64,000 bases of DNA. Source: JAJYVT01 sp027339205. Lineage in GTDB: Bacteria > Actinomycetota > Acidimicrobiia > Acidimicrobiales > RAAP-2. The notes below the pieces were generated by a model that saw only the letters and a list, made by a program, of their open reading frames with translations, was not told where the DNA came from and searched no databases. Position 1 is the first letter of the stretch. Each line of letters begins with the position of its first letter. Positions 43,008-51,823 of this stretch are shown here, piece after piece. The stretch covers positions 45,395 through 109,394 of the forward strand of contig DAHWOV010000022.1 of NCBI GenBank assembly GCA_027339205.1, written 5' to 3'. The position numbers were made by a program, and so were the translations under genes.

Positions 43008-44647
43008 GGGTGCGACTGTAACGCTGGTCTCCCCGTCCACCTGCGCAACCAGCGGGGAACGGGTCGCCACGTCGTGCGGTCCGGCACGGCAAGGCGCGTG
43101 CGGTCGCCGGATCGACCCCGTGCAACGAGGTCGGGGTCGGTGAACCACGAACGCAGTCGCAGGCGTACCGGCGGAAGAGCGCCGTAGAGGAGGACCGCAT
43201 CACCCTTCGGGAGCCGCCGCAGGGTGTCGGGCGGCAGGAGCCGGCGGACCTGCGGGGAGGTCGTGACGGTCCGCTCACCTCTCGCCCCGTGGGTGACCGA
43301 GGGGGTCTCGAGCAGTTGATCGCCGGCGAGGTGGCTCGCGAAGTCCAGGGTCCCCGGGTCGGCGATCCCCGGCAGGAACAGCTTCGCCCGGTGGTTGTTC
43401 ACGACCGTGGCGGCCCGCTCGCCGTAGCGGGCCCGTACCTGGGCGAGGTCCTGCCAGACCGTGACGAGCTGCACTCCATGACCGGCGCAGGTCGCAGCGA
43501 GGCCATCGAGCTCCTTCAGCGGTGCGATGTTCGCCGCTTCGTCGAGCACGACGAGCATCGGCGGGTCGAGCGGCCGGCCCGTCCGGGAGGCCGCGGCGAA
43601 CGCCGCATGGACCACCTGGGAGACCAGTGCGCAGAACACAGCACGCAGGCGTTGCTGATCGTGGGCGGGAGCGCACATGTACAGCGTGTGAGGGCCGCGC
43701 GGAAGCTCCGCGGGGTCGATCTCTCCGCCGATCTCTGGGCCGATCTCTCCGCCGACGGGCACCCCGTACGGTGGGGTGTGCTGGTCGGGCCAGCCCTCCC
43801 AGCGGCTCTGCGGCTCGGCGAAAGGTTCGAGGACGGTCTCGGCCGTCGTGTACACCGCCGATCGCTGCCGCTCGTCGCGGAGCCACGTGGCCCTCGCTGC
43901 CTGGAGCGCGTCGGGCACCCCGGACGCCTGGAGGATGTCGAGCACCTCCTCGGTCTCCTGGGTGTCCACCCATCGCACGACGTCGTGCATCGTGCGACCG
44001 TCGACAGCCGCCGCGAAGAGCAGCGGGGCCAGCAGCTTCGCTGCGGTCGCGTACCAGAATTCCCCGTCTGCGCTGGTCCCGTCGCCCCGTGCCACGTCGG
44101 TGAGGTCGGAAGCGACCCGGCGCGCCCGTGCCCACGTCCGCGCGGCGGACACCGGGGACCAGGGGCTGCGCGGAAGGCCGGTCGTCCCCGCGGGGTCGAA
44201 GCACCACACGGTCCCGAGTCGACGTCGCCACTCGAGGGTGTCGCGGACGAGATCCGTCTTCACGCTCGCGGCAAGGACCGGACCCTCCCATCGGAGGATC
44301 GCTGGGATCGCAAGGGAGGTCGTCTTCCCGCTCTGGGTCGGCCCGATGACCGCGACCGACTGCGCGGGTTCCGCCGCGAGGACCTGGTGACGCAAGACTC
44401 GGCCCACCTCCTCGCCGAGCACCAGCCGGCCACGTGTTGCACCAGAGGAACGCAGCGACCGCAGGTCGGCGGGACGCGCCCAGCGCGCGCCTTCGGGAAG
44501 GCTGCGTGCCCGCCGTGGCCCGCTCACCGGCGGGCGCCGGGCGGCTGGCGCCTTCGGCGCCGCCCTTCGGTGCCCCAAACCACCCGACGCCAGCACCGCG
44601 CCGACAGCGCCGGCGGCGAGCAGCACGCTCAGATGGCCGAGGCTCAT
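43004..44647 (-). CDS. Type IV secretion coupling ATPase (VirD4/TraG-like)
   Basis: A 547-residue coupling protein that brings DNA or protein substrates to a type IV secretion channel. The N-terminus is a single hydrophobic span (HLSVLLAAGAVGAVLASGG), followed by Walker A GPTQSGKTTS and Walker B MLVVLDEAANIAPL. The motif LVTVWQDLAQVRARYGERA is typical of the VirD4 group. The ATG at 44647 overlaps the stop of the VirB4-like gene. A short IGPEIGGEI repeat marks a small sequence expansion. No relaxase gene is in the window, so conjugation cannot be claimed. Confidence 0.85.
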   Translation of the reverse strand: MSLGHLSVLLAAGAVGAVLASGGLGHRRAAPKAPAARRPPVSGPRRARSLPEGARWARPADLRSLRSSGATRGRLVLGEEVGRVLRHQVLAAEPAQSVAVIGPTQSGKTTSLAIPAILRWEGPVLAASVKTDLVRDTLEWRRRLGTVWCFDPAGTTGLPRSPWSPVSAARTWARARRVASDLTDVARGDGTSADGEFWYATAAKLLAPLLFAAAVDGRTMHDVVRWVDTQETEEVLDILQASGVPDALQAARATWLRDERQRSAVYTTAETVLEPFAEPQSRWEGWPDQHTPPYGVPVGGEIGPEIGGEIDPAELPRGPHTLYMCAPAHDQQRLRAVFCALVSQVVHAAFAAASRTGRPLDPPMLVVLDEAANIAPLKELDGLAATCAGHGVQLVTVWQDLAQVRARYGERAATVVNNHRAKLFLPGIADPGTLDFASHLAGDQLLETPSVTHGARGERTVTTSPQVRRLLPPDTLRRLPKGDAVLLYGALPPVRLRLRSWFTDPDLVARGRSGDRTRLAVPDRTTWRPVPRWLRRWTGRPALQSHP

Positions 44648-46077
44648 ACCGGCACCGCTGGCCGAGGTGTCGGTCGGTCGAGCGCTCGGGGCCACCCGGG
44701 CTGCCCGCCTGGCGCAGGCGCGGGAGGCCTGGCCCGCATCGCCGCATCCGTGTCCACGATCTCCCGTTCCCCTGGGGCGACCACGTGCTGGACCAGAAAC
44801 GAGCGGCGCCCGACCTTCCACAGCGCGACGCCGCGCCGCAGCTGCGGCACGATGTCCGCTTCGGTGTCCGACAGCGACAGGAGGTCGCGCGCAGCCACCA
44901 CCTCCCCGGGTGCCTGGCCGTAGACAACCCTCGTCTCGGAGTCCGCCAGGAGCCCGCTCGCGAGCCCGACCTGCTCAGACCCGACCGCCCCGACCGTCTG
45001 GAGGTCAGACACGCGGTGCAGCACCGCCACGTTGGCCACCCCGTACGCTCGCGACAGCTTCCAGGACGCCTGGAGCCAGCGCGCGACGCCGAGGTTGGCC
45101 AGCACGGCCCACGCCTCGTCGACGACCACGAACACGTGCGCTGCTCCCGCCGACGCCTGTCGGGCGAGAGTCGCTTGGAGCCACGCCGTTGCGCACGCCA
45201 TGAGGACGCCCAGTGCAGGCGAGTTGTACAGCGCGGAGAGGTCGAGCGCGACGAGGGGGCCGCTGAGATCGAGACCGGGGGTCGTCGGCCCGTCGAACAT
45301 GCCGCGCAGGTCGCCATGGACCAGGCGGCGCAGTTCGAGCGCGACGTCGCGACCGTCTTCGAGGAGCATCGCACGGTCCGTACGCACGCTCGCCGCGGAC
45401 TCCCGGCTCGGCTCGAGGAGCGCATCGACGACCTGCGGGAGAGTCGGCACCCCGCGAGAGCAGGATGCCGCGTCGAGCGCGAGATCCGTCGCGGTGCGCT
45501 CCCGAGGGTGGAGCGGCCGTCCCAGGCACGCGGACGCGAGCGATGCGAGGACCTCGGCCTGCCGTCGGCCGGCATGCTGGCCCTGCGGGTGCGCCGCGAG
45601 GTCGCCGCTCGCGACGCCGTGACCGCCGCGTCCTTCGGCCACGGAGTCCGCGAGATCCGCGAGCTCGATGTCTTCTCTCGTCGGGCCTGGGTCGAGCGGG
45701 TTGAGCCGAACCGTCCCGCCAGGCCGCAGCGCGACCGGCTGGACCCCCCACGCCGCCGCCAGGGAGCGGTACTCGCCCTTGGGGTCCACCACCCACGCCC
45801 GACGGCCGAACACTGCTTGACGCCACAGGTACGTCTTCACGAACGCGCTCTTGCCGCGACCGATCTGTCCGAAGACGATCATGTTGGGGTTCGAGAGGAT
45901 CCCGGCCGCATAGAGCTCGAAGGGGTCGTGCACGAAGGACCCGCCGAGGAGGTCGTGCCCGACGAGGACACCTCGGTGCCCCAGGCCGGCCTCGGTGAGG
46001 AGCGGATAGGCCGCACCAAGGTGGCGGGTCGTCACCTGGTGGGCAGGGACGCGCGGGCCCGTGCGAGGGTTCAGCAT
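44644..46077 (-). CDS. VirB4-like type IV secretion ATPase
   Basis: A 477-residue motor ATPase of the VirB4/TraC type in its compact actinobacterial form. Walker A is FGQIGRGKSAFVKT and Walker B VFVVVDEAWAVL; WVVDPKGEYRSLA is also conserved. The N-terminal domain seen in long VirB4 proteins is missing, which is usual when an SCO6880-type protein supplies that part. I chose the ATG at 46077. The stop overlaps the VirD4-like gene. It is separated from the other secretion genes by 4.2 kb that hold two toxin-antitoxin modules and three other genes. Confidence 0.85.
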   Translation of the reverse strand: MLNPRTGPRVPAHQVTTRHLGAAYPLLTEAGLGHRGVLVGHDLLGGSFVHDPFELYAAGILSNPNMIVFGQIGRGKSAFVKTYLWRQAVFGRRAWVVDPKGEYRSLAAAWGVQPVALRPGGTVRLNPLDPGPTREDIELADLADSVAEGRGGHGVASGDLAAHPQGQHAGRRQAEVLASLASACLGRPLHPRERTATDLALDAASCSRGVPTLPQVVDALLEPSRESAASVRTDRAMLLEDGRDVALELRRLVHGDLRGMFDGPTTPGLDLSGPLVALDLSALYNSPALGVLMACATAWLQATLARQASAGAAHVFVVVDEAWAVLANLGVARWLQASWKLSRAYGVANVAVLHRVSDLQTVGAVGSEQVGLASGLLADSETRVVYGQAPGEVVAARDLLSLSDTEADIVPQLRRGVALWKVGRRSFLVQHVVAPGEREIVDTDAAMRARPPAPAPGGQPGWPRALDRPTPRPAVPV

Positions 46078-46413
46078 CGTCCCCTGTCTCGCTCCGGTGA
46101 AGAGACGGTGCCGATGCGGCTGCGGTCTCGGTCCACGTGACGGAACGGTCGCCCGACGCGGGCTGCCTGACACCCGCCGTGGTCGAGCGTCGCAACGGTA
46201 CGCGCGACAGTGGGCAGCTGCGATCGCCAATGAACAACTCCGCATCGCAGTGGGCATGCGGCTTCGACATCTCCGCGTGGGGTGGAGCGAGCGCCGAGAG
46301 CGCAGATCCTTGCGACCGCCGCCCGAGTAACGGCACCTCGGAGGCAGGGGGTCGGCGCCGTAGTGGGGCGGAAACGTCCGAGCGGTAAGAGGCAGTCGCG
46401 AGGTGCGTACCGA
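46078..46413. other. Intergenic stretch upstream of the VirB4-like gene
   Basis: No supported gene in these 336 bp; an 83-codon plus-strand frame lacks any recognisable feature. The sequence separates the VirB4-like start from the end of a toxin gene. No clear promoter for the VirB4-VirD4-ppgK group was found. Confidence 0.4.
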
Positions 46414-46794
46414 TTACGGCCGATCTACTTCGAGATGACGATGCACCGCAGCGGCGAGCACGTGGAGGTCGTCTGGTTCCGAGCTGACGACGACGTCGTT
46501 GCGGCGAAGGGCTCCTTCAACGACCGTGGCGTCGACGACATCGGCGCGTGCGGCGTTGGCAAGGAGTTCACCCACGCGCCGCGCCTGATCGTCGTCCAGT
46601 TCTTCGACATTGCAGCTGCCGAGGAAGCGCGACAGGCGCGCCTGGCGGCGGCTGCCGCGCCACCCTTGGGCCACGACAGGCGCCGGGTCGGTGGGCACCT
46701 GGCGTAGCTCGAGCAGGGCTCGATGGCGGGCCCACATCCTGCGCTCGCCGCGCTCTGCTGCCACGAGTGCCCCGGCGTCGTAGGTCACGCCCAC
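46414..46794 (-). CDS. PIN-domain toxin (VapC-like), complete copy
   Basis: A 126-residue PIN-domain ribonuclease toxin. The first acidic residue is in TYDAGALVAAERG, and the late acidic cluster of the active site is in VVVSSEPDDLHVLAAA. It follows its ribbon-helix-helix antitoxin by 17 nt. The GTG at 46794 is taken as the start; a GTG at 46788 is also possible. A close paralogue at 62730-63043 has the same sequence up to VVVSS but then diverges, so this copy is the one with an intact C-terminus. Confidence 0.8.
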   Translation of the reverse strand: MGVTYDAGALVAAERGERRMWARHRALLELRQVPTDPAPVVAQGWRGSRRQARLSRFLGSCNVEELDDDQARRVGELLANAARADVVDATVVEGALRRNDVVVSSEPDDLHVLAAAVHRHLEVDRP

Positions 46795-46811
46795 TACGCG
46801 GTTCTGCGCGA

Positions 46812-47069
46812 CTAGGTCCCGCTTCGCCGGCCGCGGGCAACAGCGTCTCGAGCCCACGCCTCAGCCTCGGCGATCTCGTCTTCGCTGAATGCTCCCTCGT
46901 CTCGCTCATACGCGGCAACGGCGGCCAGGCCTGCACACAAGGTGAGCTCCTTTCGCGCCGTGGTGGCCAGCCACCCGCTGTACGTCGTCCCAGCCGCCTT
47001 GGCCGCTTCCTCGATGGAGGCATCGAGATCCGGAGGGATGGAGATCGAACGCTTCTTCCGGACAGCCAC
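46812..47069 (-). CDS. Ribbon-helix-helix antitoxin (VapB-like)
   Basis: An 85-residue antitoxin. The N-terminus KKRSISIPPDLDASIEEAAK is a ribbon-helix-helix DNA-binding motif, and the C-terminal helix AFSEDEIAEAEAWARDA should wrap the toxin. The GTG at 47069 lies 7 nt after TGCTACCAC (47085 down to 47077), an extended -10 box, so the mRNA is probably leaderless and autoregulated. Paired with the PIN toxin immediately downstream. About 80 percent identical by eye to the antitoxin at 63043-63318. Confidence 0.82.
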   Translation of the reverse strand: MAVRKKRSISIPPDLDASIEEAAKAAGTTYSGWLATTARKELTLCAGLAAVAAYERDEGAFSEDEIAEAEAWARDAVARGRRSGT

Positions 47070-47189
47070 GTCAGATGTGGTAGCACAGGCGTAGGACAAC
47101 GTGCCCCCGAACGCCCCGACCGTGCCTGAGAGCCGACCCATTTCGTCATCCCGCCCGACCTGGCGACGTATCCCCGATCGCCGGGTGGG

Positions 47190-47597
47190 CTAGACGGCCA
47201 CGACCGTGACGACGTCCTCAAGTCCACCGAAGTCAGCGCCGTTGCGCGTGTAGAGCGGCAAGTCGGCCGCGGCGGCAGTCGCGGCGATCAACAGATCGAC
47301 CGCTCGTCCGCCCCGCGCTTTTCGACCCGTCGACGCCACTGCTGAGTAGACGCGTCCGTATGCGCGCGCTGCGGCCGTGTCGAACGGGATCGCATCGAAC
47401 GTCGCCTCGGTCCGCTGCAGGCGATCCTGTCGAACCCCGCGCTCCTTGGCATCAGACGCGACATGGGGTCCTGCCGCCAGCTCGGCAAGAGTCAACGCGC
47501 TGATGGCCAGCTCGATCGGCAGTCCTTCTGGATCGAGCCGTTCGAGGTCGAGCACCACCGAGGTGTCGATGAGTCCGCGCGCCGGGCGCTCAGCCAC
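47190..47597 (-). CDS. PIN-domain toxin (VapC)
   Basis: A 135-residue PIN toxin with the full acidic set: LIDTSVVLDLE, TLAELAAG, AVDLLIAATA, and TRNGADFGGL. It is likely a tRNA- or rRNA-cleaving ribonuclease. I use the GTG at 47597, which overlaps the antitoxin end by 8 nt; the longer frame starting with TTG at 47630 is less likely. It pairs with the Phd/YefM-type antitoxin just upstream. Confidence 0.85.
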   Translation of the reverse strand: MAERPARGLIDTSVVLDLERLDPEGLPIELAISALTLAELAAGPHVASDAKERGVRQDRLQRTEATFDAIPFDTAAARAYGRVYSAVASTGRKARGGRAVDLLIAATAAAADLPLYTRNGADFGGLEDVVTVVAV

Positions 47598-47841
47598 GGG
47601 GTTCGGCGTCTTGCGAAGCGACTGCGTCAAGATCCCTTCGGAGAAGCTTGTAGTCGACCTGGGGAGCCCCCCGGAACATGGCCATCGCGGCCTCCGTGCG
47701 GACGAACCGACGTCTGCGCAATGGCGTCAGCTCTCCGACCGGCGTGCCGTTGCGCATGACGACGTACGTCTCACCCTCGTCGAGTCCGCGCATGATCTCT
47801 CCGCTGTCGTTGCGAAGCTGGCGCTGATTGATCTCCTTCAT
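47590..47841 (-). CDS. Phd/YefM-family antitoxin
   Basis: An 83-residue antitoxin. MKEINQRQLRNDSGEIMR is the classic Phd/YefM DNA-binding start, followed by VVMRNGTPVGELTPLRRRR. The ATG at 47841 fits both the family N-terminus and the predicted leaderless start (7 nt after TACGAT at 47854-47849); the ATG at 47850 would be inside the -10. It overlaps its toxin by 8 nt. The perfect palindrome at 47852-47868 is its probable operator. Confidence 0.87.
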   Translation of the reverse strand: MKEINQRQLRNDSGEIMRGLDEGETYVVMRNGTPVGELTPLRRRRFVRTEAAMAMFRGAPQVDYKLLRRDLDAVASQDAEPRG

Positions 47842-47848
47842 TCGACCC

Positions 47849-47868
47849 ATCGTAGCACTCGGTGCTAC
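47849..47868 (-). promoter_or_regulatory. Autoregulatory operator and extended -10 of the Phd/VapC module
   Basis: GTAGCAC-TCG-GTGCTAC (47852-47868) is a perfect 7-bp palindrome. Its minus-strand arm runs into an extended -10 TGCTACGAT (47857 down to 47849), 7 nt before the ATG at 47841. Binding of the antitoxin complex would cover the promoter. Confidence 0.65.
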
Positions 47869-48300
47869 GCATTCGAGTGCCTGACGGCACTCTGACGGTC
47901 AGCGCATGCGAGCCGCCTGATGCTTGCCGTGGACGTCAGCAGGTGGGCTGCAAGGTGCGATCGCCGGCCCAGGCCTTGCCTAGGCCTTGACCGCACGGGT
48001 CATCGAGCTCGCGGAACTTGCGGACTCCGTGGCCGAAGGACACAGCGGTTGCGGACACGACCCGGCGGTCCGTGAACCTCCGGTGGCAGGAGATGGTCGC
48101 CGACGCCTCCGCAAGCGGTGCTCACTCCCCAGTCCGCATCTTCGCCTCTGGCGAAGGAACCGTGAGCAAGGTCGGATTCGGTCGGATTCGGCCGAGCTCA
48201 CCTCCATCGGCTGAGCTCAGTGGAGGGGGTGGCAGCGACCGGTGCAAGCGGCGCGTCGTACCATGTCGTGAAGTGCAAAGGCCGTCGCCGTGGCAAGGAC
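47869..48300. other. Non-coding stretch of about 430 bp
   Basis: I see no gene with family features here. Short open frames occur on both strands but lack codon-usage or start-site support. A TTGCCTAGGCCTTGACC segment near 47977 contains an AGGCCT palindrome. Nothing further can be assigned. Confidence 0.4.
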
Positions 48301-48567
48301 ATGAACCCTCTCAGACCCGCTGACCGTCAGTCCCTGCTTGCCTGGTACGGAGCACGTGGGATGGTGAACGCAGAGGGCACGATCGAAGCCCACAGCGAGG
48401 AGGATCGCCAGTTCATCACCCGGGTCCACGCCATGTCCTCGGGACACCGGGCGATCCAGCGTGAGCTGATCGAGCACTACGGCGACGTGGGCGTGCGCGA
48501 GCTGGTAGCCGAACTGAACGCCGCGGATTCGGACCCTCCCGTGACGGCCACGGAACCAGCGCCATGA
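48301..48567 (+). CDS. Small hypothetical protein
   Basis: An 88-residue product from the ATG at 48301 (NPLRPADRQSLLAWYGARGM at the start, VGVRELVAELNAADSDPP near the end). It looks soluble and partly helical, but I do not recognise it. An earlier start at 48220 would add 27 unremarkable residues. No strong ribosome-binding site is visible. The neighbours are an antitoxin and a PP-loop ATPase, with no obvious link. Confidence 0.4.
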   Translation: MNPLRPADRQSLLAWYGARGMVNAEGTIEAHSEEDRQFITRVHAMSSGHRAIQRELIEHYGDVGVRELVAELNAADSDPPVTATEPAP

Positions 48568-48663
48568 CGACACCGGGCGGCCTTCGCAGGGGCCAGCGGA
48601 TCCGTATGGGCGCTCAGTCCGATCGCCGCGCCTGCGAAGCGCCCGCACCGGCCTACTCGGATG

Positions 48664-49350
48664 TCAGCGTGCGAGGACGTCGCAGAAGACGAAACCGTCT
48701 CGCTGCGTGACCTCTCCGATCGTCACGTCGATCGGAGCGGAGAACCCGGGGCCGTCCCAGACGAAGGTATGGAACTCGCCGTGCTCGCCGCACGGATCGA
48801 CCACGGAGGGAAGCGACGCCACGAACGCGCCGTCGTAGTCCCGTCCGACGAGCTCCCAGGGCATGCACCGGGGATCGACGCAGGTCACCACCGCACGGAT
48901 CCCTGCCTCGACGATCTCGCGGGCAACCTCGCCGCTGCGACGTCCCCAGAGCGGGAAGACCGGTGTGACCCCAATGTGGCGAAGGGACCGCTCTCGATAA
49001 GCACGCACGTCCTCGAGAAAGAGGTCGCCGAAGACGACCCGGGTGATGCCGTCGGCTGCGGCGACGCGCGTAGCCGCTCCCATCCGCTCCTCGTAGACCG
49101 CGTTGGGGCACGGGGCGGGGATCTCGACGACGTGCAGAGGAATGCCGAGGCGATCGGCCTGCGCCTCGAGCAACGACCTCCGCACGGCGTGCATCGCCAC
49201 ACGGTCTGCATGGGCGTTGACGGTCGTGAGGAGGCCCCGCACCTCGAGGGTCGGGTCCAGGCGCACCGTGTGCAGCGCCAGCGCGCTGTCCTTCCCACTG
49301 CTCCAGCTCATCCATGCGGGCTCCGGAGGGAGGGTGGCGCAAGACGTCAT
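48664..49350 (-). CDS. PP-loop ATP pyrophosphatase related to diphthine-ammonia ligase
   Basis: A 228-residue adenine nucleotide alpha hydrolase of the Dph6-related family. The ATP-binding PP-loop SSGKDSALAL is at residues 17-26, followed by LLTTVNAHADRVAMHAVRRS and VVFGDLFLEDVRAYRE, all conserved in this group. In eukaryotes and archaea the family makes diphthamide, which bacteria lack, so the bacterial substrate is unknown. It lies alone on its strand between a small hypothetical gene and a plus-strand unknown gene. Confidence 0.8.
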   Translation of the reverse strand: MTSCATLPPEPAWMSWSSGKDSALALHTVRLDPTLEVRGLLTTVNAHADRVAMHAVRRSLLEAQADRLGIPLHVVEIPAPCPNAVYEERMGAATRVAAADGITRVVFGDLFLEDVRAYRERSLRHIGVTPVFPLWGRRSGEVAREIVEAGIRAVVTCVDPRCMPWELVGRDYDGAFVASLPSVVDPCGEHGEFHTFVWDGPGFSAPIDVTIGEVTQRDGFVFCDVLAR

Positions 49351-49482
49351 GCCCTTGGATCGTACGTCGGGTGCCGTGCTAGGCCCCCCATGGGTGGCCG
49401 GCTCTCGGCGCTCGACTCGCGCACCGGACCCGTGCAGATCGGCGTACGGTGTCGACGACGCGTCGACGCGAGGAGGTGCGCC

Positions 49483-50298
49483 GTGTCAGACCCCGGTTCC
49501 GCCCCGGGCGGGAACCATCCGAGCCGCCGGGAACGCATGCTGGGCGGTCTCCGGCGCGACGCCGGCGTCGACGCGGGTGTCGGAGAGCGGGCAGCGGACG
49601 AGGTCGCTCGGGCGACGAGGGCCGAAGCGCTCGAAGTGGTCCCGACCCGTCTCGAAGGAAGCCGCGCGCTCGTCGGGCACGTGCTCGGGATGCACCGCTC
49701 CCTTCCTGCCGGTCATCTGCACGGCCCGCGCGAGGTTCCAGTGCTGCTCTACCTCTTCGCCGACGGTCTCGCGATCCGCCCAACCGATGACGCACCGATG
49801 TCGTCCGTGCCCGTCTTGGGACTGCACATGCTCCTGCCTCCGCTCGCCGTCGCGCGCTGGGTCTACAAGGCGGGACGGATCGAGCACGCCAACCTCGACC
49901 TCATGAAGGACGCGCAACGCTTCGCCGACTCCCTCGCGACGTGGACCATCGACGACTTCGCGGCAGCTGACGAGAAGCTCGACGTCCACCGCACCACCGA
50001 GCTGTCCGGACCGATCCACGTCTACGAGCACCTGGGCTTTGCCCATGTGTGGGTTCCGCCCCACCTGGCTCCAAGTGACGCGGGTGCAGGCGTCGCCGCG
50101 GCTGAAGGGACCGCCGCGCGTGCAGGCGCTGCGGCCGCCGAGGAGAGCGCGAGCAAGGCGGCGCCCCGACTGAAGAGCGCGCTCCCGGCGTCGTCAGAGG
50201 CATTCGTGAAATTGTGGCAGCTCTTCGCGCTGGTGCAGTGGCCCGAGGGATTGCGAACGGACGTCCCGCACGCACCACCAACACCCTCGCACCCGTAG
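49483..50298 (+). CDS. Uncharacterised 271-residue protein
   Basis: Not recognised. The GTG at 49483 has a clear AGGAGG 7 nt upstream. The central part (VPVLLYLFADGLAIRPT, LGLHMLLPPLAVARWVYKAG, DLMKDAQRFADSLATWTIDDF) looks like a conserved globular domain with one amphipathic or weakly hydrophobic stretch. The C-terminal Ala-rich region (about 195-230) is low complexity. It ends 9 bp before the convergent SCO6880-like gene. The longer upstream frame is antisense to the PP-loop gene and is not used. Confidence 0.65.
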   Translation: MSDPGSAPGGNHPSRRERMLGGLRRDAGVDAGVGERAADEVARATRAEALEVVPTRLEGSRALVGHVLGMHRSLPAGHLHGPREVPVLLYLFADGLAIRPTDDAPMSSVPVLGLHMLLPPLAVARWVYKAGRIEHANLDLMKDAQRFADSLATWTIDDFAAADEKLDVHRTTELSGPIHVYEHLGFAHVWVPPHLAPSDAGAGVAAAEGTAARAGAAAAEESASKAAPRLKSALPASSEAFVKLWQLFALVQWPEGLRTDVPHAPPTPSHP

Positions 50299-50307
50299 CT
50301 GGGACGA

Positions 50308-51822
50308 TCACGAGAGACCGCGAGCGAGCGGCAGCGTGCACGTGAACGCCTCCTCCTGGGTGCCGTAGAGGCGACGGAGCTCCAAGCGGCACTGCGATGC
50401 GGCCTGCTCCGTGGACTCGCAGGCGGCGACGAGCTGCTCTCGTGAGGGGGCGCTCACCGAGACGTACCCGGAGAAGCGGAAGGATCCGTGACCGTCGGCC
50501 ACCTCCTGCTCCCGCCTTTGGGCGACCTCTGCCTCCCGGGCCCTGCGGGCGGTGGCGAGGAAACCTCCCCTTCGCCGCAGCTCTGCGTCTGCGACGTCCG
50601 CGGTGCGTGCCCGCTCCACCTGACGTAGCGCCCGAGTCGGACTGAGCGGCTCCATCACGACCGCGAGCGTCCGGCGTACCGATCCGAGGAGCAGGGGGCC
50701 GAGGAACTCGGGACCCACGTCGAGCCGCGGCCACTCGGCGACCCAGTACGTCGCGTGCCAGCCGCCGTCTGCCCGGAGCGCCCCCCACTCGGCTTCGGTG
50801 GCGAGGGGCCATGGCCAGGCGACGTTGCACGGCGGACAAGCGCTCGCTCGTAGGGAGTCTCCCCCGATCGCACGTCGAACGAGCGCGGCGATCGCGCGCT
50901 CGTCCAAGACACGCTCGACCGGGATGTCCGCACCAGCCAATTGCTGCGCCAGTGATGCGACCTCGCGAGCGAGCAGCGAGCATGCCGCACGAGCGCCACC
51001 CCCGAGCGACCGCACCGCCCGCGCGGCGGCGCCGGTCTCACGCAGCTGGACGGCGAGGTGCACCTCGTGCTTGCACGTCTCACCGCCGGCGCGCTGGAGC
51101 AGCTCGAGGTACGAGCGCCTCGCCGGCGCCTCCGAGGGGAGGACTCCGCGCTGTGCGAGGTGCGCGTCCACGGCAGCTCCGTCATCGGGGAGCGTCGCGG
51201 CCAACCACTGGATCCGGTGCACCATGGAACGCTCCCGGGCAACGGAGCTCAGCACCGACGCCCAGGAGGCGACGCGACGCTCCTTCTCATTGTTCGAGAG
51301 CAGGGCGAAACTGTGCCCGAGAAGCTCCATCACGGCGGTATAGGTCCGGGCTCGAGGGTCGTAGACGACGCCGAGCGACGGACTCCCGTCCCTCGCAGTG
51401 AAGCCGAAAATCTCCAGGCCGGCAAACACACCCCGGATCGCGCTCCTGCGGGCACGGGGGGCGGTGCCGGGACGGGCGGTGCCGGGACAGGGAGCGCCCT
51501 CCGGGCCTATGCACTGCCCTGCCTTCTCGACCCCCGCGCGCCACCGGTGCCCTCCAGCCAGTCCCCCCGCTCCCCATCGCACGACGGTCGGCAGCCACTG
51601 CTCCGCAGTGCGACCCGCGACGGGCCACCACGCGACCGCGACGCAGCCCGCGACGATCACGACCGAGACGGCGATGACCGGTCCCGTGGGTCGACGATGG
51701 AGCAGCGCGATCGCGAGGATCACTCCGAGCGCAACGATCGCGATCTGACCGCCGCGCCATCCCGCGATCAACCCGCGCCGCTCGAGCGGCCCGAAGCGGT
51801 ATCTGGCTCGTGTCCCGGCCAT
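50308..51822 (-). CDS. SCO6880-family type IV secretion protein
   Basis: A 504-residue protein resembling the SCO6880 family, found beside VirB4 ATPases in actinobacterial conjugative and related systems. The start RYRFGPLERRGLIAGWRGGQ, two membrane spans (about residues 22-60) and EQWLPTVVRWGAGG match the family. It is thought to anchor the VirB4 ATPase to the membrane channel. The ATG at 51822 lies one base after the TGA of the VirB6-like gene, so translation is coupled. Small repeats (PGTARPGTA) are present after the second span. Confidence 0.8.
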   Translation of the reverse strand: MAGTRARYRFGPLERRGLIAGWRGGQIAIVALGVILAIALLHRRPTGPVIAVSVVIVAGCVAVAWWPVAGRTAEQWLPTVVRWGAGGLAGGHRWRAGVEKAGQCIGPEGAPCPGTARPGTAPRARRSAIRGVFAGLEIFGFTARDGSPSLGVVYDPRARTYTAVMELLGHSFALLSNNEKERRVASWASVLSSVARERSMVHRIQWLAATLPDDGAAVDAHLAQRGVLPSEAPARRSYLELLQRAGGETCKHEVHLAVQLRETGAAARAVRSLGGGARAACSLLAREVASLAQQLAGADIPVERVLDERAIAALVRRAIGGDSLRASACPPCNVAWPWPLATEAEWGALRADGGWHATYWVAEWPRLDVGPEFLGPLLLGSVRRTLAVVMEPLSPTRALRQVERARTADVADAELRRRGGFLATARRAREAEVAQRREQEVADGHGSFRFSGYVSVSAPSREQLVAACESTEQAASQCRLELRRLYGTQEEAFTCTLPLARGLS

Positions 51823-51823
51823 C

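Noticed and set aside
46137..46388. 83-codon plus-strand frame before the VirB4-like gene
   Set aside because: No ribosome-binding site, no recognisable domain and Arg/Ser-rich composition typical of shadow frames.
48661..49482. N-terminal extension of the gene at 49483
   Set aside because: The upstream frame is antisense to the PP-loop ATPase. The GTG at 49483 has its own AGGAGG.
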